64,000 nucleotides of DNA from Mytilus californianus (Eukaryota > Mollusca > Bivalvia > Mytilida > Mytilidae): positions 74,648,339 through 74,712,338 of the forward strand of contig NW_026262734.1 in the NCBI RefSeq assembly GCF_021869535.1. Reading direction: 5' to 3'. Of this stretch, positions 1 through 11,839 are shown piece by piece. The position numbers and the translations under genes were made by a program. The first letter of the stretch is position 1; each line of letters opens with the position of its first letter. Under the pieces are notes generated by a model. The model made no database searches, was not told the DNA's origin, and was given only the letters and a program-made list of their open reading frames with translations.

Positions 1-1605
1 TATTTCAACTCTTACAACTGTTTCAAAGGAAACATTTTTAGTAAAAGGCATCAATTTTGAATTTCAAACAGATAAGGTAAGAATTTCTCGTAAACCTGTA
101 TTATTTCTTGATGTCATAGATAAAACTCTAGGAAACACATTATCATCATTGTAAACTGTAATGCTTTATACGCTCAGTGACTGTACTTCAAAAATGAATA
201 TACGCCAACATGGTGCATGAAATTTGACTGTGCAAATAGCATAGTTGCAGTAATTATAAATATATATATAACATCCTCAACTAAAAGGATTAACTTTATG
301 TACAATATATAGTCACTATAGTAAATGTATATTATACAGATGGTAGGTACATATATTTGCTGATAAAATTATAAGTACATTGTTTTGTGATATTGAGGAA
401 GATTTCAATAAAAACAAAGCAATAATTCCTGGGTCTTTTATTAAGATTTTTAAGCTGATCAATATCATTGTTTTAAGCAGACATTTAATGATTAAATTGA
501 AAATGTCATTGTTTTGATAATGCTTTTGCACTTTGACAGAATTCAAATAGTTTCAATAATCTGTTTATGAATGGCAAAATGACACTCAATAGAGCTTTAT
601 AACAATCCAATATTTAGTTGTACACAGTACTTATCTTTTGTTTTACTATGCACTGTTAAAATGGTCAAGGTCATATATTATTATTTATATGTATGTTTGT
701 AAATATCAATTAGGATTTAGTGTTTATTCTGCCATATTATAGAGATGTGGCCAGGAGATAAATACTAGTAGTATTCATTGAATAAGAGGTTACATGTAAT
801 TTTACAAGAAAATTTATTCTTAAAGATTTGATCACAGGTTATCATTATCATATAAGTGGAAACTATTTTGACACAATACAGCTGTATAAAAACAGAAAAA
901 GAATAAATTTTAATCAGGACAAATGTAAGAAAGAGAATTGAGAGAAGTATATAAATGTTTTAATTGTTTATTTGTACCTTGAATCAGATTACACCGAAGT
1001 TTCAACAATATAAATATGTGCACATATCTCTAATCAAGCATACATGTATACATGTATTGTACTTCAGGACGTCGGAAATTTATTAAATTTTCAGTTTGTT
1101 TGATCTTTCTTTTAAAGTTTAAACTAAATATTTGTGCATAGGTTAGTTTGGTGTATTACATTTACATGTATGATTGGGTGCATGAGGTATATTTGAATCA
1201 TTGTGGTTTAAATAATTGTACATATTTTTGGTACTAAAACAGACATTATAAAACCTCACTCAGTAACAAAAGTGAAGAAGTCTGCATTTCAAGTTCACAT
1301 TAAATGAGTAAATTTATAAAGAACACATTTGACTTTGTTTCTTTTTACCAAAACCTGTTCGATTGGAAATCTAAAGGAAATTGAGGTTTTATATGTTCAG
1401 ATTGGTTTTGAAGTTTAATTATATATCAAGTTAACAAATAAGTGAGTCATAAGATTTTAACACGATTGGTATGACAATGATAAAAATACTACATGTAACA
1501 GGATAAAACTCAGACAAAGAGATCATGATTAAACTAAATAAATTTTTTAAACAATTAGAAAACAGTGTTTGCTTAAATACAGCTCAGATTGAACAGTGCA
1601 AATCA
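1..1605. other. AT-rich non-coding DNA, no gene seen
   Basis: No long open frame, splice-bounded exon or recognisable repeat is visible. The stretch lies 5' of the first coding exon of the yippee-like gene, so it is either that gene's upstream region or a 5' intron. Confidence 0.5.
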
Positions 1606-2018
1606 TCTTTTACATACAGAATACCTTTTTACAGTACAGATAGTTGTATAAAAGTCAACAAATCATCTTTTACTTACAGTATACCTGTTTACAGTACAGA
1701 CTATCTTTTACTTATAGTATACCTGTTTACAGTACAGTTCACCCTTTACTTACAGTATGATACCTGTTTACAGTACAGACTATCTTTTACTTACAGTAGA
1801 CATGTTTACAGTACAGTTCACCCTTTACTTACAGTATGATACCTGTTTACAGTACGTACAGATCCTCTTTTACTTACAGTATACCTGTTTACAGTACAGT
1901 TCACCCTTTACTTACAGTATACCTGTTTACAGTACGTACAGATCCTCTTTTACTTACAGTATACCTGTTTACAGTACAGATCATCTTTTACTTACAGTAT
2001 ACCTGTTTACAGTACAGA
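1606..2018 (+). repeat. Tandem repeat, about 38-43 bp unit
   Basis: About eleven imperfect copies built on cttacagtatacctgtttac followed by agtacag and a variable atcatctttta spacer. Unit length varies because some copies carry an extra gtac or atg. The same flanking word (agatagttgtataaaagtca) occurs on both sides, near 1638 and 2015. The array ends about 110 bp before the yippee-like start codon. Short open frames across it are by-products of the periodicity. Confidence 0.85.
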
Positions 2019-2131
2019 TAGTTGTATAAAAGTCAAACTAGGTGGAGATAACTCCAGTTAAAAGCTAAACAGACTTTTGGTGCTGTAACCTGGTTTCGTG
2101 TTAGATAATTTGATGTCTAAGAACACTCAAA

Positions 2132-2236
2132 ATGGTGAAAACCTTTCAAGCATATTTGCCAAACAAATGTCACCGCACTTATAGCTGTGTTCACTGTCGA
2201 GCTCACCTAGCCAATCACGATGAGTTGATATCTAAG
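2132..2236 (+). CDS. YPEL: Yippee-like protein, coding exon 1 (residues 1-35)
   Basis: First coding exon of a yippee-like zinc-binding protein. It translates to [20 protein letters not shown] followed by [15 protein letters not shown], closely matching the start of the YPEL1-4 group and of insect yippee-like proteins. The first zinc ligands C19 and C22 are here (C-X2-C). The start is ATG 2132. An in-frame TGA at 2111 lies upstream with no obvious acceptor between, so no longer start is available. The exon ends in phase 0 at a good donor (aag|gtaaga). YPEL proteins are small, highly conserved, nuclear or centrosome-associated proteins linked to cell-cycle and growth control; their biochemical activity is poorly defined. 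Human YPEL2 and YPEL3 have a few extra N-terminal residues missing here. Family assignment is near certain; the exact paralogue cannot be told. Confidence 0.95.
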
Positions 2237-2884
2237 GTAAGAATAAACATGAAGAAGGTAAATCAATCTGGCTATTTATGACAAAGCTAGTTCTGAAAAC
2301 ATTTCTTTTCAACAATGCAACATTTTTATTTGAATTGAAATTGATTAATCGTATGATTTTTTAAAATTTTTATATACATATATTGTGTACCAAATAGTTG
2401 CTAATATAATTGGTACTAATGAAAGGCTTTTGATATTTGGTATGATGTTGTGTCGGCCTTCACACTTTGTAGATTTTTTTACAGTGTTCAATAAAAAGGG
2501 AACTGTAATGAGGGTGAGAAATATTATAATTTATATTGGAAAATTTGTTTATTGAGTCAATTTAAGACCACAAATATTAGAACTTGTTATTAGCTGTTTT
2601 GTGGGAAATGAAGAGGCAAAAATCCAATTTATTTTAGTTTTTGAATTTGTTTAGCATCTGGACTAAGGGAAGTCTTGACACAAAATCTGATGTGATTAGG
2701 CTAATGGTCTTTTGAAATATATATAACATTGGTAGTTATTATATTAAGACATTATTACTGAAATCAATAAAGATATTTCTGTCCTTTCTGAGCTAATCTT
2801 GTAATCATATTATGTGACCTTTTTCCATAGCTTGAAAGCAATATATATTTGTAGTTGCAATCATTATAACATTTAAAGGAATAA
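2237..2884. other. Start of intron 1, no feature seen
   Basis: AT-rich intron sequence of the yippee-like gene after the gtaaga donor. Nothing else was recognised. Confidence 0.5.
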
Positions 2885-2887
2885 ATG

Positions 2888-3320
2888 TACTTTGTGTGTC
2901 AGTCAGTTATATCACCTTCTTACTTTGTGTGTCAGTCAGTTATATCACCTTCTTACTTTGTGTGTCAGTCAGTTATATCACCTTCTTACTTTGTGTGTCA
3001 GTCAGTTATATCACCTTCTTACTTTGTGTGTCAGTCAGTTATATCAGCTTCTTACTTTGTGTGTCAGTCAGTTATATCACCTTCTTACTTTGTGTGTCAG
3101 TCAGTTATATCACCTTCTTACTTTGTGTGTCAGTCAGTTATATCAGCTTCTTACTTTGTGTGTCAGTCAGTTATATCAGCTTCTTACTTTGTGTGTCAGT
3201 CAGTTATATCAGCTTCTTACTTTGTGTGTCAGTCAGTTATATCAGCTTCTTACTTTGTGTGTCAGTCAGTTATATCAGCTTCTTACTTTGTGTGTCAGTC
3301 AGTTATATCAGCTTCTTACC
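2888..3320 (+). repeat. 33-bp minisatellite, 13 copies, in intron 1
   Basis: Thirteen nearly identical 33-bp units containing ctttgtgtgtcagtcagtta. The first copies read tatcaccttct and the last six tatcagcttct, so the array is made of two unit variants in blocks. Because 33 is divisible by three and the unit lacks stops, all three forward frames stay open, giving artefactual proteins such as repeated SYFVCQSVISP. The array is wholly intronic, so it is not treated as coding. Confidence 0.95.
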
Positions 3321-3575
3321 TTAAACATTTATTGATTAATTGACTCTTTCTATTCTTGTTATTGAAATAATGAATCTTTAATATGCATACATGTCTTATT
3401 CTTCTTTCATTCTCTTACAAAACAATAATTTTTTTATTTAAAAACACTCTGTCACATGTTGATGTGAAACAAGAGCTATAAACATATACAATATTGACAG
3501 CCATAAGGAGATTGATTTCCCTGAAAATTCATGTCACATGATGCATTTGTAATTTAACAGATGAAAAGTGATTTT

Positions 3576-4062
3576 TATGCCACCCCTGTAGTGGAGGGGG
3601 CATTAAGGTATACCCTTGTCTGTCTGTACGTCCGTCCGTCCGTCTGTACTCCCCAAAATTGGTTTCCGTTCTCTAACTTTAGTTTGCCGCAACCAAATGT
3701 TATGAAACTTATACACAATGCTTAATACCACAAAATACAGATCAAGTTTGAATTTTTGTGGCGTCACTTTACTGTTCTAAAGTTATGCCCTTTACAAATG
3801 GAAAAATTGCTGAATTTTTCGTTTCCATTCTCTTACTTTAGTTTGCCTCAACCAAATGTTATGAAACTTATACACAATGCTTAATACCACAAAAAACAGA
3901 TCAAGTTTGAATTTTTGTGGCGACACTTTACTGTTCTAGAGTTATGCCCCATTACAAATGGAAAAATTGCTGCATTTTTTGCTTCTGTTCTGTTACTTTA
4001 GTTTGCCTCAACCAAATGTTACGAAACTTATGCACAATGCTTATTACCAGAAAACACACAGT
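3576..4062 (+). mobile_element. Core-repeat element, family C (atgccacccc start), truncated
   Basis: Begins with a short hairpin (atgccacccctg...gtggagggggcat), then a GTCC-rich tract (cgtccgtccgtccgtctg), then about three core repeats of roughly 160 bp containing gcctcaaccaaatgttatga and acttatacacaatgctt. A longer copy lies at 41668-42735. The right end is missing: at about 4063 the sequence switches to another module. The layout resembles the bivalve 'pearl' type of non-autonomous element (left end, GTCC/ACGG microsatellite, tandem core); that class assignment is inference. Confidence 0.7.
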
Positions 4063-4820
4063 GGCGTAGCTAGGCAGAAGCCATGGCTTCAACATCTTTT
4101 TTGTCAAAAAAAAAAAATCATAAAAAAAAAAAAAAATAAAAAATAAAAATGAGCTAGAAGTATGAGAGAAAGGGAGGAGACTCGGAGTGTGAGAAAGTGA
4201 AGGGGGAAATAAATGGGCACTGTGCAGTTAAATAAACAAAAATTTGTAGAAGTCAACGAGTCGATATCACTTCTCAGACTCCCGGCGTTTGTTCCCATCA
4301 CAAGCGCTTTATTTCCCCTTTATTTATAGCAGACGAATATTGTGTCTGCAGGGTGTTCTGCTATTCACAATGCAACGCAGAATTGACAATGCCTGTGACC
4401 AATTCCACCGCTGAGTCAAGGCAGTTTCAGTGTCATGTGCCGGGTTAAAACATATCTGCGTTATACGATGACAACCGAACGACTTTCTAGGCTATAGATA
4501 TATCCTTCACGCGTACAAGGAGACGTCGATTGATAAAGTAAATGACAGTAGGCTTGCTTTTTTGTTGGTGAAAGAGATTGACTCTGACTCTTTTAATAAT
4601 TCATATCCACACAAACAATTCAAACGAGAAAACTAACGGCCTGATTTATGTACAAAATAATGAAAGAAAAACAAATATGATACAGCAACAAACGACAACC
4701 ATTACACTGAATTACATGCTTCTGACTTGGGATAGGCACATACTGAATGTGGCAGGGCTTAACAAATTTGAAGGCACCATCCTGCCCTTACCTGGATACC
4801 CACTATATTAACCTGAATAT
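4063..4820. repeat. Composite of dispersed repeat fragments
   Basis: Starts with cagtggcgtagctaggcag, which looks like the end of a terminal-inverted-repeat element inserted in family C. A-rich runs follow. At about 4585-4810 lies a sequence related to 32820-32910: both contain a 'ctgacttggga(c/t)aggc' word followed by a 'g(c/t)ggg.ttaa' stretch. The right end of the first insertion was not found. No gene is visible. Confidence 0.4.
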
Positions 4821-4856
4821 ATTGTTTACATCTCATCTCCAAACAATTTTTAATGG

Positions 4857-5400
4857 TGTGGTTTTTGTCGAGCCTGCGACTTTTGTCAAAAACACGGGAC
4901 ATAGCGATCTTTACGTTTCGACGTCATAGGTGGCTGCGGCGTCCAGAAATATTCACTGTGAAGTTAAAGTTTTTGAAATTTTAATAACTTTCTTGAACAA
5001 CCCTGGATTTCTACCAAACTTGGACAGAAGCTTGTTTATGATCATAGATAGTATCCAGAAGTAAATTTTCTAAAAAAAAATCCTCATTTTTCGTATTTTA
5101 CTTATAAATGGACTTAATATTTCTGCCAGTTAACATTACATTCACTCTGTGGTTAAAGTTTTTAAAATTTCAATAACTTTCTTAAACTATCCTTGATTTC
5201 TACCAAACTTGGACTGAAGCTTGATTATGATCAAAAGCTAGTATCTAAAAGGAAATTTAAAAAAAATTGGTGTTAGTAAATATAACTTTTTTATCCCTCT
5301 GGAATCTTCTGGTTTTTACAGTTTCTTTGAGGAACAATATATATTTTTTCACAAAAATCTGACTTGTATCAAACAAAAATGTTTTTGACTACACCTTAAC
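4857..5400 (-). mobile_element. Core-repeat element, family E, - orientation
   Basis: Read on the + strand it starts tttgtcgagcctgcgacttt, then a GTC-rich stretch, then two to three core units of about 190 bp (gttaaagtttttgaaatttt, accaaacttggacagaagctt). The same family lies in opposite orientation at 46480-47290 and as a segment at 45775-46114. It is intronic and carries no coding potential. Confidence 0.75.
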
Positions 5401-5572
5401 ATTCAAAATATTCAGTTAATATTTGTGGGTCTAAAACCCTAAAATCCAGGAGCTTCCGGGGGCTTCGCCCCCTGCCCCCTATTTATTTTCATTTTCATCA
5501 CTGATGTGTGTTAAACTTAATTAGCCCTTAATTTTTCTTTCTTTAACAAAAAGTCTGATTAAACAAATATAA

Positions 5573-8500
5573 AAAAAAAACAAATATCACCACAATGAAC
5601 ACAAAATTGTATATCTTGGATTCTGATTGCGAGACCACCAAAAACTGAGCTTGTTTTGGATCTAAAATGAGAAACATTAAACTGTTCAAATGTCTTGAAA
5701 AGTTTACTCAATACAGTCATGACAGTTACTCCTTTGTTTTGGTATAAAAAAAAATTCTAACAGGAAGATCAATTTTCTTCTAATCATATTGTTATTCATG
5801 TCATGTAGAAATGTTTTGTTTTCTTGAAAAGAACTCCACTCAAAAGATATATAACACCTTAGATAAATTCATGATATAAAATATTCCGATTGGGTTCATT
5901 TTTGGGCTGGATGACTCCTCTTTGCTAATATTAATCAGGGGTGTTTGTGGTGTGTGACATTACTGGCTGAATCAGATTCTTTCAAATTTATGTTAAAGTT
6001 TATATGGAATCCAACTCCACAATAAATGTATCTTTGAAGTGATTGAATGTAAGTCATATATATATATATTCGTGGATTTTTTACCAAAAGAGGTTATAAA
6101 AAATGGGACATAGATAAGGGGTTTGCGCGTGCCAACAATAACAGCCGCAATGACCTGTTACAGTACAAACAGAAAAGAGTCGCAGTAATTTACTAGTTTT
6201 AATTACAGGGTTCTACTAATTTGGGATGTAAAAGTACGCAGTCACGTTCAATTATTTTTCTTATCATTATCAAATTGCTATTTATTTGGGGTGTTTTAAT
6301 TACTCTGCCGATGTCAAATTTGAAATATTATACAAGCTTAGATCGGTTAGTGCTGTTTATTGGGAATGTATTTCCACAAAGTTGTTGTAACATCTTAACT
6401 GTCGTCACCTTTGGAATTTTAAAGTTGTGCAAGCTCATATCGCAAATTATTACTATTTTTATTTTTGGTATGTCGTTGCGCCGGGTTTGGAAATTTTAGA
6501 ATTGTACTAGCTTCTCTATGATGTTCTGGTAAAACTTTTTTTTGTATAGAATTCAAGATTGCTATAGTTTTATAATCAGAATAGGTTGATAAGATTCATT
6601 TTACATCGTGATCATACTGATGAAGGATATCTGTTATCCGAAATATTTATAGTTACATTTATTCATTTTATTGTTATTTTTATACGACCGCAAAAAAATT
6701 TTTGTGGTCGTATATTGGTATGAGGTTATCGTCGTCGTCCGAAGACACATTAGTTTTCGCACTCTAACTTTAGTTTAAGTGAATGGATCTCAATGAAATT
6801 TTACCATAAGGTTCAATACCACAAAAGGAAGGTGGGGATTAATTTTGGGGGTTATGGTACTAACAGTTATGGAATTAGGGGCCAAAAAGGGGCCAAATTT
6901 AAGCATTTTTGTAACTTCCAGACATAACTTGTGTGTAAGTGTATGGATCTCTCTGACATTGTACCACAAGGTTCCATATCACAAAGGGAATGCTGGGATT
7001 GATTTTGGGGGTAATTGCCTCCAAATTTTAGGAATTAGGGGCCAAAAAGGGGCAAAAATCAAGCATTTTTCTAGTTTCATGACAATAACTTGTTTGTAAG
7101 TGTATGGATCTTTATGAAATTGTACAACAAGGTTCCATATCTCAAAGGGAAAGCTGGAATTGAGTTTGGGGGTAATTGCCCAAAAATTTTAGGAATAAGG
7201 GGCCAAAAAGGGGCAAAAAATAAGCATTTTTCTAGTTTCCAGACAATAACTTGTGTTCAAGTGTATGGAAAAAAAACAAATATCACCACAATGAACACAA
7301 AATTGTATATCTTGGATTCTGATTGCGAGACCACCAAAAACTGAGCTTGTTTTGGATCTAAAATGAGAAACATTAAACTGTTCAAATGTCTTGAAAAGTT
7401 TACTCAATACAGTCATGACAGTTACTCCTTTGTTTTGGTATAAAAAAAAATTCTAACAGGAAGATCAATTTTCTTCTAATCATATTGTTATTCATGTCAT
7501 GTAGAAATGTTTTGTTTTCTTGAAAAGAACTCCACTCAAAAGATATATAACACCTTAGATAAATTCATGATATAAAATATTCCGATTGGGTTCATTTTTG
7601 GGCTGGATGACTCCTCTTTGCTAATATTAATCAGGGGTGTTTGTGGTGTGTGACATTACTGGCTGAATCAGATTCTTTCAAATTTATGTTAAAGTTTATA
7701 TGGAATCCAACTCCACAATAAATGTATCTTTGAAGTGATTGAATGTAAGTCATATATATATATATTCGTGGATTTTTTACCAAAAGAGGTTATAAAAAAT
7801 GGGACATAGATAAGGGGTTTGCGCGTGCCAACAATAACAGCCGCAATGACCTGTTACAGTACAAACAGAAAAGAGTCGCAGTAATTTACTAGTTTTAATT
7901 ACAGGGTTCTACTAATTTGGGATGTAAAAGTATGCAGTCACGTTCAATTATTTTTCTTATCATTATCAAATTGCTATTTATTTGGGGTGTTTTAATTACT
8001 CTGCCGATGTCAAATTTGAAATATTATACAAGCTTAGATCGGTTAGTGCTGTTTATTGGGAATGTATTTCCACAAAGTTGTTGTAACATCTTAACTGTCG
8101 TCACCTTTGGAATTTTAAAGTTGTGCAAGCTCATATCGCAAATTATTACTATTTTTATTTTTGGTATGTCGTTGCGCCGGGTTTGGAAATTTTAGAATTG
8201 TACTAGCTTCTCTATGATGTTCTGGTAAAACTTTTTTTTGTATAGAATTCAAGATTGCTATAGTTTTATAATCAGAATAGGTTGATAAGATTCATTTTAC
8301 ATCGTGATCATACTGATGAAGGATATCTGTTATCCGAAATATTTATAGTTACATTTATTCATTTTATTGTTATTTTTATACGACCGCAAAAAAATTTTTG
8401 TGGTCGTATATTGGTATGAGGTTATCGTCGTCGTCCGAAGACACATTAGTTTTCGCACTCTAACTTTAGTTTAAGTGAATGGATCTCAATGAAATTTTAC

Positions 8501-8964
8501 CATAAGGTTCAATACCACAAAAGGAAGGTGGGGATTAATTTTGGGGGTTATGGTACTAACAGTTATGGAATTAGGGGCCAAAAAGGGGCCAAATTTAAGC
8601 ATTTTTGTAACTTCCAGACATAACTTGTGTGTAAGTGTATGGATCTCTCTGACATTGTACCACAAGGTTCCATATCACAAAGGGAATGCTGGGATTGATT
8701 TTGGGGGTAATTGCCTCCAAATTTTAGGAATTAGGGGCCAAAAAGGGGCAAAAATCAAGCATTTTTCTAGTTTCATGACAATAACTTGTTTGTAAGTGTA
8801 TGGATCTTTATGAAATTGTACAACAAGGTTCCATATCTCAAAGGGAAAGCTGGAATTGAGTTTGGGGGTAATTGCCCAAAAATTTTAGGAATAAGGGGCC
8901 AAAAAGGGGCAAAAAATAAGCATTTTTCTAGTTTCCAGACAATAACTTGTGTTCAAGTGTATGG
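5573..8964 (+). repeat. Direct tandem duplication, 2 x 1696 bp, nearly identical
   Basis: Copy 1 is 5573-7268 and copy 2 is 7269-8964. Every landmark is offset by exactly 1696 bp (for example caaatatcaccacaatgaac at 5581 and 7277). The only difference I noticed is C at 6237 versus T at 7933. Each copy joins about 1.1 kb of unique AT-rich sequence to the left part of a family A element. The junction at 7268/7269 falls at an A run inside a core repeat. It lies in intron 1 of the yippee-like gene. It is either a very recent duplication or an assembly duplication. Confidence 0.93.
6670..7268 (+). mobile_element. Family A element, left part (cut by the duplication)
   Basis: Starts with the hairpin tacgaccgc...gtggtcgta and a gtcgtcgtccgaagac stretch, then core repeats of about 160 bp (gtgtatggatct, cacaaagggaa, gggattgattttgggggtaa, ggggccaaaaaggggc). 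It stops abruptly at the 1696-bp duplication boundary, so the right end is absent. Confidence 0.8.
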
Positions 8965-9690
8965 ATCTCTCTGAAATTGTACTGCAAGGTACCATACCAC
9001 AAAGGGAAGGCTGGGATTGATTTTGGGGGTAATTCCCTCAAAATGTTAGTAATTAGGGGCCATAAAAGGGCAAAAAAACAAGCATTTTTCTAGTTTCAGG
9101 ACAATAACTTGTGTGTAAGTGTATGGATCTTTATGAAATTGTATTGCAAGGTTCCATATCACAAAGGGAAAGCTGGGTTTGAGTTTGGGGGTAATTGCCC
9201 TAAACGTTTAGGAATTTGGGGCCAAAAAGGGGCCAAAAAACAAGCATTTTTCTAGTTTCCAGACAATAACTTGTGTTCAAGTGTATGGATCTCTCTGAAA
9301 TTGTACTGCAAGGTACCATACCACAAAGGGAAGGCTGGGATTGAGTTTGGGGTGATGAATTATAAGGGGGTTTGAAAAATTTGGAGGGGGGGGATTTTTT
9401 TTTCCTTTTTTTCTTTAAAATTTTCCATTTTAAATTGGTTATTTCTGATTTATATATAAAAGCAAATAATAATGATATGGTTTGAATAGGTAAATTAAAA
9501 ATTTTTAAGTTCTTAGACCACTTTCATTCTGTGTCAGAAACCTATGCTGTGTCAAATATTTAATTACAATCCAAATTCAGTGCTGTATCAAGCTTGAATG
9601 TTGTGTCCATACTTGCCCCAACTGTTCAGGGTTCGACCTCTGCGGTCGTATCAAGCTGCGCCACAGCAGAGCATTTTATTTGGTGATGTT
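8366..9690 (+). mobile_element. Family A core-repeat element, apparently full length
   Basis: Left hairpin (tacgaccgc...ggtcgta), a GTC-rich stretch, then about five core units of around 160 bp. A G-rich/T-rich junction follows, then a unique right arm (attttccattttaaattggt ... tgtgtcagaaacctatgctg). It closes with ctgcggtcgtatcaagctgc, the inverted partner of the left end. Other copies: 26233-27847, 27848-28250 (partial), 33503-33826 (right arm) and 37996-39768. There is no coding capacity, so it must be non-autonomous if mobile. The short frames inside it are periodicity artefacts. Confidence 0.8.
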
Positions 9691-10069
9691 GTACCCTTTT
9701 AGACTGGTTATATATTATATTTTGTAGTGTACTGTATCATAATTATATGATCCATCGCCCCGTAAGATTTATCGTTGGCTATTATTCAGTCATTTAATAT
9801 TTTTATGTATATATAGGAATATGAAATTTAAGCTAAAGGACATTAACTTGATCAGGTCAGGAAAATGAAACTTACAGATATTACACAAAGTATTAAATTA
9901 TTGAATAGTTTTGTCTTTGTTAGGTTGTCTTGTGAAGTCTTCCTGGAGTTCAATGTTTTGAGTTAGCAACAGTGGTGTAATTGATAAAGATGATAACAGA
10001 CTTGGACTGGTGTCGAATGGACACTTTTTATAGTCCTTTTCATAAAATTTTTAATTTTTTGATAGTTTT
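9691..10069. other. AT-rich intron sequence, no feature seen
   Basis: Part of intron 1 between a family A element and a family F array. Nothing was recognised. Confidence 0.5.
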
Positions 10070-11480
10070 TTATGCCTCTACGGTAGGTAATTAGGGCATT
10101 AGTTGTTACCCTTAGCTGTTCGTCTTTCCGTGTATGGAATGGTTTTAAGGTGTACATGTCCTTGTGGTAGGTTTCATCTGACCTTGACCTTTTTGTCATT
10201 GTTTATTGGACAATATAATATTATTAAGTTTTTTGTAATTTGGTCTATTTCTCAAATGCTACAAGCAATAGTTGAAGATCCACTATATTTGATGTATGGA
10301 ATGATTGAAAGGTGTTCATGTCTGTCTGGCAGGTTCCATCTGACTGGGACCTGATTTTTAGCTCACCTGGCCCGAAGGCGTGGCGTCGTCGTCGTCCGTC
10401 GTCGTTAGCTTTTTACAAAAATCTTCTCCTCTGAAACCACTGGGCCAAATTTAACCAAACTTGGCCACAATCATCATTAGGGTATCTAGTTTAAAAAATG
10501 TGTCTGATGACCCCGCCAACCAACCAAGATGGCCACCATGGCTAAAAATAGAACATAGGGGTAAAATGTAGATTTTGGCTTATATCTCTGAAACCAAAGC
10601 ATTTAGATTAAATCTGACATAGGGTAAAACTGATAATCAGGTCAAGATCTATCTGCCCTGAAATTTTCAGACAAATCTGACAACCTGTTGTTGGGTTGCT
10701 GCCCATGAATTGGTAATTTTAAGGAAATTTTGCAGTTTTTGGTTATTATCTTGAATATTATTATAGATAGAGATAAACTGTAAACAGCAATAATGTTCAG
10801 CAAAGTAAGATCTACAAATAAGTTGTCATGACCAAAATTGTCAGTCGACCCCTTTAGGAGTTATTGCCCTTAATAGTCAATTTTTAACAATTTTTTGTAA
10901 ATTTTTGTAATCTTTTACAAAAATCTTCTTCTCTTAAAATTTGTCCGATGACCCCGACTTCCAACCATCATGGCCGACTTGGTTAAAAATAGAACATAGG
11001 AGTAAAATGCAGTTTTTGGTTTATATCTCTGAAACTAAAGCATTTAGAGCAAATCTGACAGGTGGCAAAAATGTTCATCAGATTTAGATTTATCTGCCCT
11101 GAAATTTTCAGACGAATCCGACAACCCGTTGTTGGGTTGCTGCCCCTGCGTTAGTAATTTTACAAAAATTTTGCAGTTTTTTGTTATTATCTTAGATATC
11201 ATTATAATATCTAATATCTAATACTATTAATTATGATTTTAACCTTATTTTACATGATTTCCAAAGCATCAGTAAATACAGGTGAGCGACACAGGCTCTT
11301 GGGAGCCTCTAGTTATTGTTCATTGGTCATTGTTACATTTTATTTTTGTGTAAATTTTCATAATAAGGTCTGTTCTTCAGATACTATAGCAATAGGTAAA
11401 TCTATTTGATGTATGGTATGATTTTAAGGTGTACATTTGTGTCTGACAGAGTTGATCTGACCTTGACCTCATTTACATGA
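10070..11480 (-). mobile_element. Family F core-repeat array, interrupted by a family D element
   Basis: Units of about 149 bp in the opposite orientation to those at 40138 and 45147. Recognisable words are gtatggaatg.tt.aaggtgt, acatgtc and catctgaccttgacct. Units occupy about 10133-10358 and 11313-11480 and are split by the family D insertion at 10359-11312. Joining the two flanks in thought restores the normal repeat context, so the insertion is younger than the array. Confidence 0.7.
10359..11312 (+). mobile_element. Family D element (agctcacctgg...caggtgagc ends), inserted in family F
   Basis: Starts agctcacctggcccgaaggc, continues with gtcgtcgtcgtccgtcgtcg, then two core units of about 450-550 bp sharing accaagatggcc, aaaaatagaacatagg and gacaacc(t/c)gttgttgggttg. 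It ends caggtgagcgacacaggctc then gagcctctag. The first and last ten bases are inverted repeats. A 5'-truncated copy lies at 38846-39503, and isolated right ends lie near 56135 and 58735. No open frame. Confidence 0.75.
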
Positions 11481-11795
11481 ATCATTGATAATGTAAAAAT
11501 TATGTGAAACTTGAAGTAAAACCTTCATATTAAAGACTTTCAACATAAATTAAATCACGATAAATAAAGCAGAGGAGACATTTCAGTGTGTGCACTCCCT
11601 AAAAACTAATGGCAACAAAATTCTTTTTGTTAGGAAATTTGTTTGAATTGTTACAAGAAAGAACACAACTTCTAAGTGTATATATATGGGGTTAACAAAC
11701 ACACAAAAAAATTCTTATTTAATAAAAATAACAGGTCATTGTTTTCCAGAAATACTTCCTGTTCTTATTTTATCTTTATCTTTTTTCAATTTCAG

Positions 11796-11839
11796 TCATT
11801 TCAAGGGAGTCAAGGGAGAGCTTACCTGTTTAATTCTGT
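11796..11839 (+). CDS. YPEL: Yippee-like protein, coding exon 2 (residues 36-49 and part of 50)
   Basis: A 44-bp microexon translating to SFQGSQGRAYLFNS plus two bases (GT) of a valine codon completed by exon 3. It is bounded by a strong acceptor (ttttttcaatttcag) and the donor gtaagt. The peptide is the invariant block following the first zinc ligands in YPEL1-4. It is too short to show as an open frame and was found by homology to the family and by splice sites. Intron 1 is about 9.6 kb and filled with repeats. The phase fits exactly with the neighbours, which makes the call very secure. Confidence 0.95.

Noticed and set aside
2885..3343. Three overlapping repeat-protein frames (SYFVCQSVISP-type)
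   Set aside because: They come from a stop-free 33-bp minisatellite inside an intron; all three frames are open, as expected from periodicity alone.
5440..5485. gcttccgggggcttcgccccct as an RNA terminator-like hairpin
   Set aside because: A short GC-rich inverted repeat in intron DNA with no associated gene; rho-independent termination does not apply here.
6221..8195. Pair of identical 92-codon frames with a hydrophobic stretch
   Set aside because: They exist twice only because of the 1696-bp duplication, start without ATG, and show no recognisable motif.
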